Source: Arthrobacter gallicola
GTDB lineage: Bacteria > Actinomycetota > Actinomycetes > Actinomycetales > Micrococcaceae
Direction of reading: 5' to 3'
DNA length: 64,000 bases
Assembly: GCF_014836775.1 (NCBI RefSeq)
Contig: NZ_JACSQD010000001.1
Location: 46,245 to 110,244 of the forward strand
Translations under genes and position numbers: made by a program
Part shown: positions 1 through 7,541 of the stretch, in pieces
How positions within the stretch are numbered: position 1 is the first letter of the stretch
How the letters are laid out: each line of letters opens with the position of its first letter
Notes under the pieces: generated by a model
What the model saw: the letters and a program-made list of their open reading frames with translations, nothing else
What the model was told of the DNA's origin: nothing
The model's database searches: none

Positions 1-20
1 ATCTCGATGACAGTCCGAAC

Positions 21-72
21 TGCCGACCAAAAAGTTGTCTCTGCCGACCATATGGTCGGCTAGACTGACGCC
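21..72 (+). promoter_or_regulatory. Promoter and TetR-type operator of the efflux operon
   Basis: A perfect 18-bp palindrome, GCCGACCATATGGTCGGC, lies at 43-60. It fills the spacer between a possible -35 TTGTCT (35-40) and a -10 TAGACT (61-66). An extra copy of the half-site TGCCGACCA lies at 21-29, 21 bp upstream of the matching arm at 42-50. Only 6 bases separate the -10 from the ATG at 73, so the mRNA is probably leaderless. A repressor bound here would block RNA polymerase; the TetR gene in the same operon is the obvious candidate (inference). Confidence 0.75.
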
Positions 73-1713
73 ATGCCCCACTCCGCTGCCCCACACCTCT
101 CCGCCGGCCCGCGTGAATGGGCCTCCCTGGCCGTTCTCACGCTAGCTGTGATGCTCCTGGCCGTCGACGGGACCGTTCTGGCGCTGGCGGTGCCCTCACT
201 GAGCGCTTCTCTATCGCCGACCTCCACCCAGCTGCTCTGGATCGGGGACATTTACTCCTTCGCGCTGGCCGGACTGCTGGTGACCATGGGCAACGTGGCC
301 GACAGGATTGGCCGCAAACGGCTCCTGCTGATCGGCTCGGCTGGATTCGGCATAGCTTCGGCCCTGGCTGCGTTCGCCCCCACTCCGGAAGTCCTGATTG
401 CAGCCCGGGCACTCCTGGGTATCAGCGGCGCAACGATCATGCCCTCGACCCTGTCGATCATCCGGCACGTCTTCCCTGTGCCATCCGAACGTACCCGTGC
501 AATCGCCATCTGGTCCGTCGGAGCCGGCGGCGGCGCAGCGCTGGGGCCGCTGGTCGGCGGCGTCCTGCTGGAGAACTACTGGTGGGGCTCCGTGTTCCTC
601 ATCAACATTCCCGTGATGCTCCTGCTGCTGGTCTCGGGCGCCATCCTGCTGCCCGAGTCCAGGAACCCCGCCCCGGGCAAACTGGATCTGCTCTCCGCAG
701 TCCTTTCGATCGCGGCAATCGTGCCGATCGTCTACGCCGTTAAGCGGACGTTCGGGTACGGGATCGAACCGGTCGGCATCGCAGCACTGCTGGTTGGACT
801 GCTGTCCGGGTGGGTTTTCCTCCGCCGGCAGCGCCGGGTTCCGGATCCCATGCTCGATATCGAGTTGTTCAGCCTGCCGGCGTTCCGCGGCGCCGTGATC
901 GCCAACGGCCTCTCGATTTTTGCGCTGAGCGGCCTGCTGTTCTTCTTTTCCCAATACCTGCAGCTGGTACGCGGCTTCGGACCGCTTCAAGCAGGCCTTG
1001 CCGAGCTGCCGGTGACGCTGGCGATGATGGCCGTGGTGTTCGTGATCGGCACCCTTGTGTCCCGAACGGGAGTGGGTCCCGCCATTGGTGGCGGGCTGAT
1101 GCTCGGAGGAGTGGGACTTGTGCTGCTCGCGGTGAGCGAGGGCTTCGAGGGTTACGTGGGCATTGCCGCCGCGCTGGTACTGACCGGACTGGGCATCGGT
1201 GTGGCAATGACGCTGTCCACTGATGCGGTGGTGGCCTCGGCTCCGCGGGAGCGCGCCGGTGCCGCCTCCTCCGTCTCGGAAACGGCCTACGAGCTGGGCG
1301 TTGCCCTGGGGATTGCCGTACTGGGATCTGTCCTGACCGCGCTCTACCGGACGGGCCTGCCGAATCTTTCAGCACTGCCGGAAGACACCCGTGCCGCCGT
1401 CACCGATTCCCTGGCCTCCGGGCTCCAGGCGCTGCAGGGCGGTCCGGCCGAAGCCGTCGCGGACGCCCGGCACGCCTTCACCGGCGCCATGCAGATCACG
1501 GCACTGGTGGCGGCCGGTATTCTGCTGCTGGCAGGTTTCATTGCCTGGCGGGTCATCCCGCGGGTCCTGGAAACCAACGACGGCGGCGGGCCACCTCCTG
1601 GGCACCGTGCCGGAGCTCCGGCAGCCGCCACAGAACCGGAGCCCGCTGAACCGGAAACGGCTGAAGTGAAGACCCCTGAACCGGAGACAGTGGAAGGCGG
1701 AGAGAAGCGGTGA
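73..1713 (+). CDS. MFS multidrug efflux transporter, DHA2/QacA-SmvA type (14 TM)
   Basis: Predicted proton-driven drug exporter of the inner membrane, 546 aa, the usual length for the 14-helix DHA2 family. The first helix carries the family motif with an acidic residue (AVDGTVLALAVPSL). The loop after helix 2 has the MFS motif A (GNVADRIGRKR), and helix 5 has a motif-C-like stretch (GPLVGG). The C-terminal 50 residues are rich in Pro and Glu and probably disordered. The next gene, a TetR regulator, overlaps it by 4 bp. This pairing and the operator upstream match known drug pumps such as LfrA/LfrR and QacA/QacR. The substrate cannot be told from sequence; lipophilic cations are typical of the family. 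Confidence 0.9.
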   Translation: MPHSAAPHLSAGPREWASLAVLTLAVMLLAVDGTVLALAVPSLSASLSPTSTQLLWIGDIYSFALAGLLVTMGNVADRIGRKRLLLIGSAGFGIASALAAFAPTPEVLIAARALLGISGATIMPSTLSIIRHVFPVPSERTRAIAIWSVGAGGGAALGPLVGGVLLENYWWGSVFLINIPVMLLLLVSGAILLPESRNPAPGKLDLLSAVLSIAAIVPIVYAVKRTFGYGIEPVGIAALLVGLLSGWVFLRRQRRVPDPMLDIELFSLPAFRGAVIANGLSIFALSGLLFFFSQYLQLVRGFGPLQAGLAELPVTLAMMAVVFVIGTLVSRTGVGPAIGGGLMLGGVGLVLLAVSEGFEGYVGIAAALVLTGLGIGVAMTLSTDAVVASAPRERAGAASSVSETAYELGVALGIAVLGSVLTALYRTGLPNLSALPEDTRAAVTDSLASGLQALQGGPAEAVADARHAFTGAMQITALVAAGILLLAGFIAWRVIPRVLETNDGGGPPPGHRAGAPAAATEPEPAEPETAEVKTPEPETVEGGEKR

Positions 1714-2279
1714 CGGAGCACGAGGGGACCCGAAACGCCGAGCGAACCCGGCGTGCCGTGCTCGACGCGGCGGTCGAAGTCCTGGCAGAGCGTGGGACTG
1801 CCGCAACCGTGCAGCACATTGCCACCGCTGCCGGGCTTTCCAAGGGCGGGCTGCTGCACCACTTCCCGGACCGGGATGCCCTTCTCTACGCCGTGGCAGA
1901 GGATCACCTCGAACGGTTCCGCCTGCGGGTGCTGAACCTCGTGGATCTGTCCGAGAACCGGCCGGGCAAGGTGCTTCGCGCCTATGTCCGGGCGCTGTGC
2001 GGATCGGATAGCAGCCTGTTGGCAGAGTACGGGACCTTCAGCGGAATCTGGCCGGCACTGGAAAAAGTCCCCGGCGTGCAGACGCTCAGCGACGAGGACA
2101 ATGACAGCTGGTTCACACTCTTTGAACAGGACGGCCTGGATCCGGACCGGATTCTCGTGGTCCGGTACGCGGCTGAAGGTCTGGCCATCGCGCACTCCTA
2201 TGACGCGAACGTCTCCACCCGTGTGCTGGAGCGGGCCCGTACTGTGCTGCTGGGCCTCATCGACAAACAGGCAGATTAG
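1710..2279 (+). CDS. TetR/AcrR family transcriptional regulator
   Basis: A 189-aa one-component repressor. Residues about 10-60 form the TetR helix-turn-helix (AGLSKGGLLHHFPDRDALL), and the rest is an all-helical ligand-binding domain. The GTG start overlaps the stop of the efflux gene (GTGA), so the two are translationally coupled. It most likely represses its own operon through the palindrome at 43-60 and is released by a pump substrate. That assignment rests on gene arrangement and is inferred. The family is certain; the inducer is unknown. Confidence 0.88.
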   Translation: MTEHEGTRNAERTRRAVLDAAVEVLAERGTAATVQHIATAAGLSKGGLLHHFPDRDALLYAVAEDHLERFRLRVLNLVDLSENRPGKVLRAYVRALCGSDSSLLAEYGTFSGIWPALEKVPGVQTLSDEDNDSWFTLFEQDGLDPDRILVVRYAAEGLAIAHSYDANVSTRVLERARTVLLGLIDKQAD

Positions 2280-2311
2280 CTCCCGCCGGAACCGGCAGTG
2301 AGCGTGAACCG

Positions 2312-2856
2312 TTAGCCCAGCTCCTCTGCCTGTCCGCCCGCCGCGGGTCGTGGGGTCCGCCTCGTGGCGGAGAGCCAGAGGGACGCCGTCAGGGCCGCGC
2401 CCCACACCAGGAACAACGGGTCCCAGAGGAACGCGTGTCCGATCATCGCCTCGACGTTGTACCCGCCGGCCGGGCGAAGGACTCCGGCCAGCACTGCACC
2501 GCTGATCAGGACGTTCGCCCCGCCGTAGGCCACCAGCAGAAGGCCGCCAACCCAGCTCAGGCACCGCCAGATCCGCGGCCACGGCAGCTTTCCGTAAAAG
2601 ACAGCAACCGGCACGACGGCAGCCGCAGCCTTCAGCGCGGCGATCCCGCCCAGCAAGAGTCCGGCGCCGAGGGGGAGTTTGTCCTGGCCGTCACCGCCCA
2701 TTCCCCGACCGTTGGCAGCAGCCAGACGCCCCCGAGCGCCCAATAGAGACTGAAACCGGCATGGATCAGGCCCAGCACACAGGCAATCCAGATCAGTGCC
2801 CGCGCCGCTGCCAACCGTCGTCCGGCTGCAGCTCCGTCGAATCCGCCGTGTCCCAT
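2312..2856 (-). pseudogene. DUF3995 membrane protein, interrupted by a frameshift
   Basis: Two overlapping minus-strand frames together encode one DUF3995-like membrane protein. The upstream frame gives the first helix and the WALGG...LPTVGEWAV motif. The downstream frame gives three more hydrophobic helices and the typical C-terminal GHAFLWDPLFLVWG motif. Adding one base to the 5-base G run at 2671-2675 joins the frames into a protein of about 181 aa starting at the ATG at 2856. The break is therefore a 1-base deletion: a real mutation, a slippage site or a sequencing error. The function of DUF3995 is unknown. The gene is head-to-head with the methyltransferase gene. Confidence 0.75.
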
Positions 2857-3012
2857 GCGGGAAGGATAATTCCGGTTCAGCTGGTCCGGCCATGCCGTCA
2901 TCCACTTGGGGTTCGTCCGGAGTGAACCTGCCCGGTTTGCTCTGGCACCATGGGCCTGGCCTTTTCCGCAGGACACACGACGCCGCACCGGTTCAGGGGT
3001 ACCTTCTTCCTC

Positions 3013-3588
3013 ATGACGAAGGTCAGTTATGCGGAGTTCCAGCGGCGCTGTGCCGTGGTGATCGGCACGCTGCGGGGTACGGTGCTGGAAATTGGAGCCG
3101 GCACCGGGGAAAACCTGGGGCTGCTGTCAGCGGAGGTGGAATGGATCGGCCTCGAGCCGGACGCCGGGCGCCGCGGGGAGCTGGACGCGGCCGCCGCTGC
3201 CCTCGGACACCCCGCAGCGTTGGCGCGGCCCGCAGAGGATACCGGCCTGGCAACGGGAAGCATGGATGCCGTGCTGGCAACGAAGGTGCTGTGTTCGGTT
3301 GCGGATCCCCAGGCCGTCCTCGCGGAGGTCCTGCGTGTACTGAAACCGGATGGCCGGGCGGTCTTCGCGGAGCACGTTGCCGCACCGGAGGGAAGCTTCA
3401 AACGGGGGCTGCAGCGGGCGGCGTCGCCGTTCAGTGCCAAATGGGATCACGGGTGCCGCTGGGACCGGGATTCCGCCGTCCTGCTGGCCGACGCCGGCTT
3501 CCGGGGACGGATTCAGAGCTTCGACGTCAGTCAGGGGATCCTCCCCTCCGTCCCGGTCATCCTCTTTGACGGCACGCCGCCCTCTTAG
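3013..3588 (+). CDS. Class I SAM-dependent methyltransferase
   Basis: A 191-aa Rossmann-fold methyltransferase. Motif I, which binds SAM, is VLEIGAGTGENL near residues 24-35; the acidic end of strand 2 is GLEPDAG; the post-motif region contains LRVLKPDGRAVFAEH. It resembles the UbiE/METTL7-like group, but the substrate is not identifiable. I chose the ATG at 3013 because the domain begins right after it; an in-frame ATG at 2950 would add 21 residues with no family resemblance. It is divergent from the broken DUF3995 gene and has no clear operon partner. Confidence 0.8.
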   Translation: MTKVSYAEFQRRCAVVIGTLRGTVLEIGAGTGENLGLLSAEVEWIGLEPDAGRRGELDAAAAALGHPAALARPAEDTGLATGSMDAVLATKVLCSVADPQAVLAEVLRVLKPDGRAVFAEHVAAPEGSFKRGLQRAASPFSAKWDHGCRWDRDSAVLLADAGFRGRIQSFDVSQGILPSVPVILFDGTPPS

Positions 3589-3735
3589 CAGGACGCGGAC
3601 GAAAAATCTGCTGTGCCGCCCGGGCCGTGTAACAGGTAGGCTAAGACAGCCGGTAAGGCACGAACGGTAAGCGATGTACATCAGGCCAGCCGCAACCAAT
3701 GCGGTATGGCCGGTTCTTTTTGGGGAGGAAACACC

Positions 3736-4206
3736 ATGGCGGGCGAGGACTTCAACGCCGCACGTGCGGATGATCAGCGTGGCTTCAGCGCGGAGGACAC
3801 GACTTCGATCAGCCTTCCGCCGATCTCGGATGCGGCGTCCATTGAGCCGAAGCTCAGTGTGGACGAGCGCGCCGCGGTGGCAGCCCTCCCCGCAGGCTCT
3901 GCCCTTCTCATCGCCCATTCCGGTCCCAATGCCGGTGCACGCTTCCTGCTGGACCAGGACGTCACCACGGCGGGGCGCCACCCCAACGCGGACGTCTTCC
4001 TGGACGACGTCACCGTCTCCCGCAAGCACGTTGAATTCCGCCGCAGCCCCGAAGGATTCCGGGTGGTGGACTCCATGAGCCTGAACGGGACATACGTCAA
4101 CAACGACCGCGTGGACAGCCTGCTGCTGCGCACCGGCAATGAAGTCCAGATTGGCAAGTTCCGGCTCACTTTCTACGCTGCCCGCCCGGCTTCCGGCACG
4201 GCCTAA
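3736..4206 (+). CDS. garA: FHA domain protein GarA/OdhI
   Basis: A 156-aa cytosolic regulator. Residues about 55-150 form a forkhead-associated domain with the phosphothreonine-binding residues in AGRHPNADV, TVSRKHVEF and SLNGTYVN. The N-terminal tail carries the conserved phospho-acceptor motif DTTS (residues 21-24). In mycobacteria and corynebacteria, Ser/Thr kinases (PknB, PknG) phosphorylate this motif. The unphosphorylated protein inhibits 2-oxoglutarate dehydrogenase and tunes glutamate metabolism. The ATG at 3736 follows a good ribosome site, GGGGAGGAA; an in-frame ATG 30 bases upstream lacks one. A possible -10, TAGGCT, lies at 3637-3642. It heads the garA-ftsR-nuclease-merR cluster. 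Confidence 0.93.
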   Translation: MAGEDFNAARADDQRGFSAEDTTSISLPPISDAASIEPKLSVDERAAVAALPAGSALLIAHSGPNAGARFLLDQDVTTAGRHPNADVFLDDVTVSRKHVEFRRSPEGFRVVDSMSLNGTYVNNDRVDSLLLRTGNEVQIGKFRLTFYAARPASGTA

Positions 4207-4218
4207 AGGCTGGATCGA

Positions 4219-4974
4219 ATGCCAGGACCAGAGGCTGCGCGGCGCGCCGTCGGCACCGCCGCGGAGCGTGCGCGTCCGCGTGTGCTCAACATCGGCCAGG
4301 TCCTCGGCGACCTCAGTGGTGAGTTCCCGGGGATCAGCGCGTCCAAAATCCGTTTCCTGGAGGAAAAGGGACTGGTCGCTCCGCAGCGGACTGCTGCCGG
4401 CTACCGGAAGTACTCGATTGCAGACGTAGAACGTCTCCGGTTTGTACTGGCGCTGCAGCGGGACCAGTACCTGCCGCTGAAAGTCATCAAGGACTACCTC
4501 GATGCCATCGACAGGGGAGAACGCCCCGAATCGCTGCCGGGCGGCATCACGCTCTCGCCGCGCGCCGTTTCGGAACAGCTGGCAGACGAACTTGCTGCCC
4601 GGACACGGGCCCGCCTGTTCACCTTCGATGAGCTGGTTGCGGAGTCGGGTGCCACACCGGAGCTGGTCCAAAGCCTCATCAGTTTCGGCCTTATCACCGC
4701 CCCGGCCCAGCAGTATGATGAACACGCCCTGAAAGTCGTCAAAGCCTGTATGCAGCTGGAGGCCCACGGCATCGAGCCACGTCACCTGAGGCCGTTCCGT
4801 GCCGCTGCAGACCGGGAACTGGGGCTGGTGGAGCGGGCGATCGCACCCGTTGCCTCACGCAGGGACGTCGCCTCCAAAGCGCGGGCGGCCGAAACAGCGC
4901 GGGAGATCAGCGAGCTTTGCCTGAACCTGCACAGCGCCCTGGTCAACGGCCAGATAGCCCGGATGGAGAGCTGA
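4219..4974 (+). CDS. ftsR: MerR family regulator FtsR (Rv1828-type)
   Basis: A 251-aa transcription factor, 12 bp after garA. The N-terminal winged helix is MerR-like (SASKIRFLEEKGLVAPQRTAAGYRKYS, in two parts), followed by a long C-terminal region that in Rv1828 is an all-helical domain. The Corynebacterium orthologue FtsR activates ftsZ. The same window contains ftsZ, with a dyad in its upstream region that could be a target (inference). Position directly after garA and before a DUF151 gene matches mycobacterial Rv1827-Rv1829, which supports the name strongly. Confidence 0.9.
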   Translation: MPGPEAARRAVGTAAERARPRVLNIGQVLGDLSGEFPGISASKIRFLEEKGLVAPQRTAAGYRKYSIADVERLRFVLALQRDQYLPLKVIKDYLDAIDRGERPESLPGGITLSPRAVSEQLADELAARTRARLFTFDELVAESGATPELVQSLISFGLITAPAQQYDEHALKVVKACMQLEAHGIEPRHLRPFRAAADRELGLVERAIAPVASRRDVASKARAAETAREISELCLNLHSALVNGQIARMES

Positions 4975-4979
4975 AGCCG

Positions 4980-5477
4980 ATGCAGGAAGTCGAAGTAGTG
5001 GGCGTACGGATTGAACTGCCCTCAAATCAGCCCCTGGTGCTGCTGAAGGAACTTGAGGGAGAGCGTCACCTTCCCATTTGGATCGGAGCGCCTGAAGCCA
5101 GTGCCATTGCCTTTGTGCAGCAGGGAATAGTCCCGCCCCGACCCATGACGCACGACCTGATGGTCAGTGTCATCAAGGCGCTGCAGCGCCGGGTGACCGA
5201 AGTCCGGCTGGTCTCGGTGGAAGACACCGTGTTCCATGCGGAACTGGTGTTCGACGACGGCACCCGGGTCTCTTCCCGCGCGTCCGACGCGATCGCCGTC
5301 GCCCTGCGGGCCCCCTGCCCGATCTTCTGTGCCGATACCGTCCTGGATGAAGCCGGCGTGCGCATCACCGAGGCTGACGCTGATGAGGACGAGGACGAGC
5401 AGGAGAATGCCGAGCAGGAACTGCGCCAGTTCCGGGAGTTCCTCGCAGACGTGGAACCCGAGGATTTTGAACGCTGA
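4980..5477 (+). CDS. DUF151 bifunctional nuclease family protein
   Basis: A 165-aa protein whose residues about 1-135 are a DUF151/BFN domain: EVVGVRIELPSNQP, LPIWIGAPEASAI and the RASDAIAVALR core are recognisable. Plant members show RNase and DNase activity; the role of bacterial members is not settled. The C-terminal 35 residues are strongly acidic. The ATG at 4980 lies 5 bp after the ftsR stop, with GGAGAG in the end of ftsR as ribosome site. It corresponds to mycobacterial Rv1829 by position. A longer in-frame start at 4917 would lie inside ftsR and is unlikely. Confidence 0.88.
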   Translation: MQEVEVVGVRIELPSNQPLVLLKELEGERHLPIWIGAPEASAIAFVQQGIVPPRPMTHDLMVSVIKALQRRVTEVRLVSVEDTVFHAELVFDDGTRVSSRASDAIAVALRAPCPIFCADTVLDEAGVRITEADADEDEDEQENAEQELRQFREFLADVEPEDFER

Positions 5478-5505
5478 GCGGCCCGACACGCCTGCAAAAA
5501 AAGAG

Positions 5506-5544
5506 GGTCACATCTTTGACCTTGGCCGTCCGCAGATCTAACGT
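5506..5544 (+). promoter_or_regulatory. Promoter of the second merR gene with an overlapping inverted repeat
   Basis: A good sigma-A type promoter: -35 TTGACC at 5516-5521, a 17-bp spacer and -10 TAACGT at 5539-5544. An inverted repeat GGTCA-N6-TGACC (5506-5521) overlaps the -35 and could be an operator. Transcription from here would give a leader of about 220 bases before the GTG at 5774. Confidence 0.6.
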
Positions 5545-5618
5545 CGAAGCATAGAGTTCCCATTGCGCTAATGGGTCATCAGGAAGACACTTAGACAGGC
5601 CTCTACAACCACAGGCGA

Positions 5619-5692
5619 ACGCAGACAGGGTCCGGAAGGGCCGGTTTAAGCACCGGCCGGGCAAGCACCTTCGAATCCCGTCTGCGTCACCA
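5619..5692 (+). ncRNA. Structured leader element with a tRNA-like 3' end
   Basis: ACGCAGAC (5619-5626) pairs with GTCTGCGT (5680-5687). After a bulged A, GGG (5628-5630) pairs with CCC (5677-5679), giving an 11-bp outer stem. Inside lies a 7-bp hairpin, GGCCGGT (5639-5645) with ACCGGCC (5652-5658), loop TTAAGC. The 3' side, TTCGAATCCCGTCTGCGTCACCA in two parts, looks like a tRNA T-loop, acceptor strand and CCA, but the 5' T-stem does not pair. It lies in the predicted leader of the second merR gene. It could be a cis-acting RNA, a small RNA, or the remnant of a tRNA. Confidence 0.4.
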
Positions 5693-5773
5693 ACCAGCGA
5701 ACAGCTGGAATGCACCAGTCCCGATGACCTCAGGCAGCCGCCGACTTTACGGGGACCGTAACTAGGAGGAACA

Positions 5774-6364
5774 GTGAGTCCGAAAGGCGATGCCGGCGAA
5801 CACCGCGCCGTTGCACCCGGGAAAGTACTTCCGGCCAGTGCCCAGGGACTGCTGTTCACCGAAGACCTCCCGGTCCTGGACGAAGATGCCGGTTACCGTG
5901 GCCCCACTGCCTGTAAGGCGGCCGGCATCACGTACCGCCAGCTGGACTACTGGGCACGCACCGGACTCGTGGAGCCCGCTGTCCGCGGTGCTTCGGGTTC
6001 CGGCACCCAGCGCCTCTACAGTTTCCGCGACATCCTGGTCCTGAAGGTCGTCAAGCGCCTGCTGGACACCGGTGTTTCCCTGCAGCAGATTCGTACCGCC
6101 GTCGAGCACCTGCGCGAACGCGGTGTGGAAGACCTGGCCCAGATCACTCTGATGAGCGACGGCGCCAGTGTTTATGAGTGCACCTCAGCTGACGAGGTGA
6201 TTGATCTGGTCCAGGGTGGGCAGGGTGTCTTTGGCATCGCCGTCGGCAGGGTCTGGCGTGAGGTAGAAGGAAGCCTCGCCCAGCTGCCGAGCGAGCATGT
6301 CGATGAGCATTCCTACGCTGAAGATGAACTGAGCCGGCGGCGCGCCGCCCGCAAGATCAGCTAG
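5774..6364 (+). CDS. MerR family regulator, Rv1830-type
   Basis: A 196-aa regulator with a MerR winged helix around residues 40-110 (GITYRQLDYWARTGLVEP, then the wing GTQRLYSFRDILVLKVVKRL in part). The remaining C-terminal 80 residues follow the coiled helix typical of the family and show no metal-binding cysteine cluster. The GTG at 5774 follows AGGAGG with a spacing of 5. It is the fourth gene of the garA cluster and matches mycobacterial Rv1830 in position. It is separated from the DUF151 gene by a 296-bp interval with its own promoter and a structured RNA. Its targets are unknown. Confidence 0.87.
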   Translation: MSPKGDAGEHRAVAPGKVLPASAQGLLFTEDLPVLDEDAGYRGPTACKAAGITYRQLDYWARTGLVEPAVRGASGSGTQRLYSFRDILVLKVVKRLLDTGVSLQQIRTAVEHLRERGVEDLAQITLMSDGASVYECTSADEVIDLVQGGQGVFGIAVGRVWREVEGSLAQLPSEHVDEHSYAEDELSRRRAARKIS

Positions 6365-6390
6365 CGGACCTGCAGACCGCAAAACCGAAA

Positions 6391-6424
6391 TAAGAGGCCG
6401 CTTCCTTCGGGAAGCGGCCTCTTA
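6391..6424. terminator. Bidirectional terminator between merR and parA
   Basis: A perfect hairpin: TAAGAGGCCGCTTCC, loop TTCG, GGAAGCGGCCTCTTA, followed by TTTG. It lies between two convergent genes and has A and T runs on both sides, so it can serve both. Confidence 0.85.
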
Positions 6425-6454
6425 TTTGATTACCGGCCGGCGCCGCAACAGCTC

Positions 6455-7309
6455 CTAGCTGGCAGGGCGGCGCATCACCCGGTTGCGGACGCTGCCGGCC
6501 TGCACCAGGTTCTTCAGCAGGGAATCAAAGGTACCGGCCGCCTGTTTGGCTGAGTCGCCGGGCCAATGGTGCACAGAGTGTGCAGCGCCCTGGATCTGCT
6601 GCCAGTTTGCCTGCTCCGCGATGGTCGGCTCCAGCAGAAGGTCACCGAACATCTGCTTCATTTCAGCGAGGCGGAAGGTGTGCTCATTTGATGTCGACCG
6701 GACCCGGTTGGCCACGATGCCTGCCGGAGCCAGATTGGGCGCGAATTCCTGCCGGAACAGGTCCAGGGCACGCATGGTCCGCTCCGTCCCAGCCACGGAG
6801 AAGAGACCCGGCTCGGCTACCAAAAGCACCCGGTTGCTGGCCGTCCAGGCCATGCGGGTCAGCCCGTTGAGGGAAGGCGGGCAGTCAATGAGGACCAGAC
6901 CGTAGCCGCTGACCTTCCCGAGCAGGGTGGAGAGCCGTTTCAGGTCCCGCTTGCCGAGGTCCGGGCGGTCGTAGATCCCGGAGAACGCAGAGCCCATCGC
7001 GACGTCGAGGACGGGCTGCCTGGGCGTGTTCTGCCCGTTCAGCCGGCGTGCCGTTTTGGTCCAGCCGCTCGGGACCACGTTGGCCGCCAAATCCGCCTTA
7101 CGAGCGCCGCGGAGCATTTCTCCAATGCCCAGATGGTCACCGGCTGAGACGCCCAGGCCTGTGGTGGCATCTGCGTGTGGATCAAGATCCACAACGAGGG
7201 TAGGAATTCCGGCAGCCAGTGCGGCTGATGCCAGGCCCAGCGTCACAGAAGTCTTGCCGACGCCGCCCTTCAGGCTGCTGATGCTCACTACTTGCACTTG
7301 TTGAACCAA
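6455..7309 (-). CDS. ParA family ATPase (orphan)
   Basis: A 284-aa MinD/ParA-type ATPase. The deviant Walker A motif is KGGVGKTS (residues 14-21), with LVVDLDPHADATTGLG as the A' motif and LIDCPPSLN as Walker B. The start is TTG at 7309, with a weak TTAGG upstream; a GTG at 7297 is an alternative that keeps the P-loop. No parB or parS is nearby, so it is an orphan rather than the chromosomal partition protein. Orphans of this type may position other cargo, but the role here is unknown. It is divergent from pyc. Confidence 0.85.
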   Translation of the reverse strand: MVQQVQVVSISSLKGGVGKTSVTLGLASAALAAGIPTLVVDLDPHADATTGLGVSAGDHLGIGEMLRGARKADLAANVVPSGWTKTARRLNGQNTPRQPVLDVAMGSAFSGIYDRPDLGKRDLKRLSTLLGKVSGYGLVLIDCPPSLNGLTRMAWTASNRVLLVAEPGLFSVAGTERTMRALDLFRQEFAPNLAPAGIVANRVRSTSNEHTFRLAEMKQMFGDLLLEPTIAEQANWQQIQGAAHSVHHWPGDSAKQAAGTFDSLLKNLVQAGSVRNRVMRRPAS

Positions 7310-7541
7310 TACCTAACGTGTTGAGGATCATGGGCGCCGGGTCCGTGCCGGGGGACCACACTCATTCTATGTGACGTGTGCCGACAAGCCGGGCAGGCTG
7401 GGGTTTGCACATCTGCGTCCGGCACTGAACTATGCTCAAGGTGATCTATCTCACTGGTTCTTGCCGTTTGCGGGAGCCGTCATGAGACTGAAAGCTGACG
7501 GCTGGTCCGTTCCACCCACCCGCAACCCGTGCAGGAGTGCA
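7310..7541. promoter_or_regulatory. Divergent intergenic region between parA and pyc
   Basis: This 232-bp interval must carry the promoters of both genes. On the plus strand TATGCT (about 7432-7437), with TTGCAC about 20 bp upstream, is a possible pyc promoter. No convincing operator, riboswitch or small gene was seen. Confidence 0.35.

Noticed and set aside
5620..5692. An intact tRNA gene
   Set aside because: The T-loop and CCA look right, but the T-stem does not pair and the acceptor 5' strand has an extra base. A complete cloverleaf cannot be drawn, so it is described only as a structured element.
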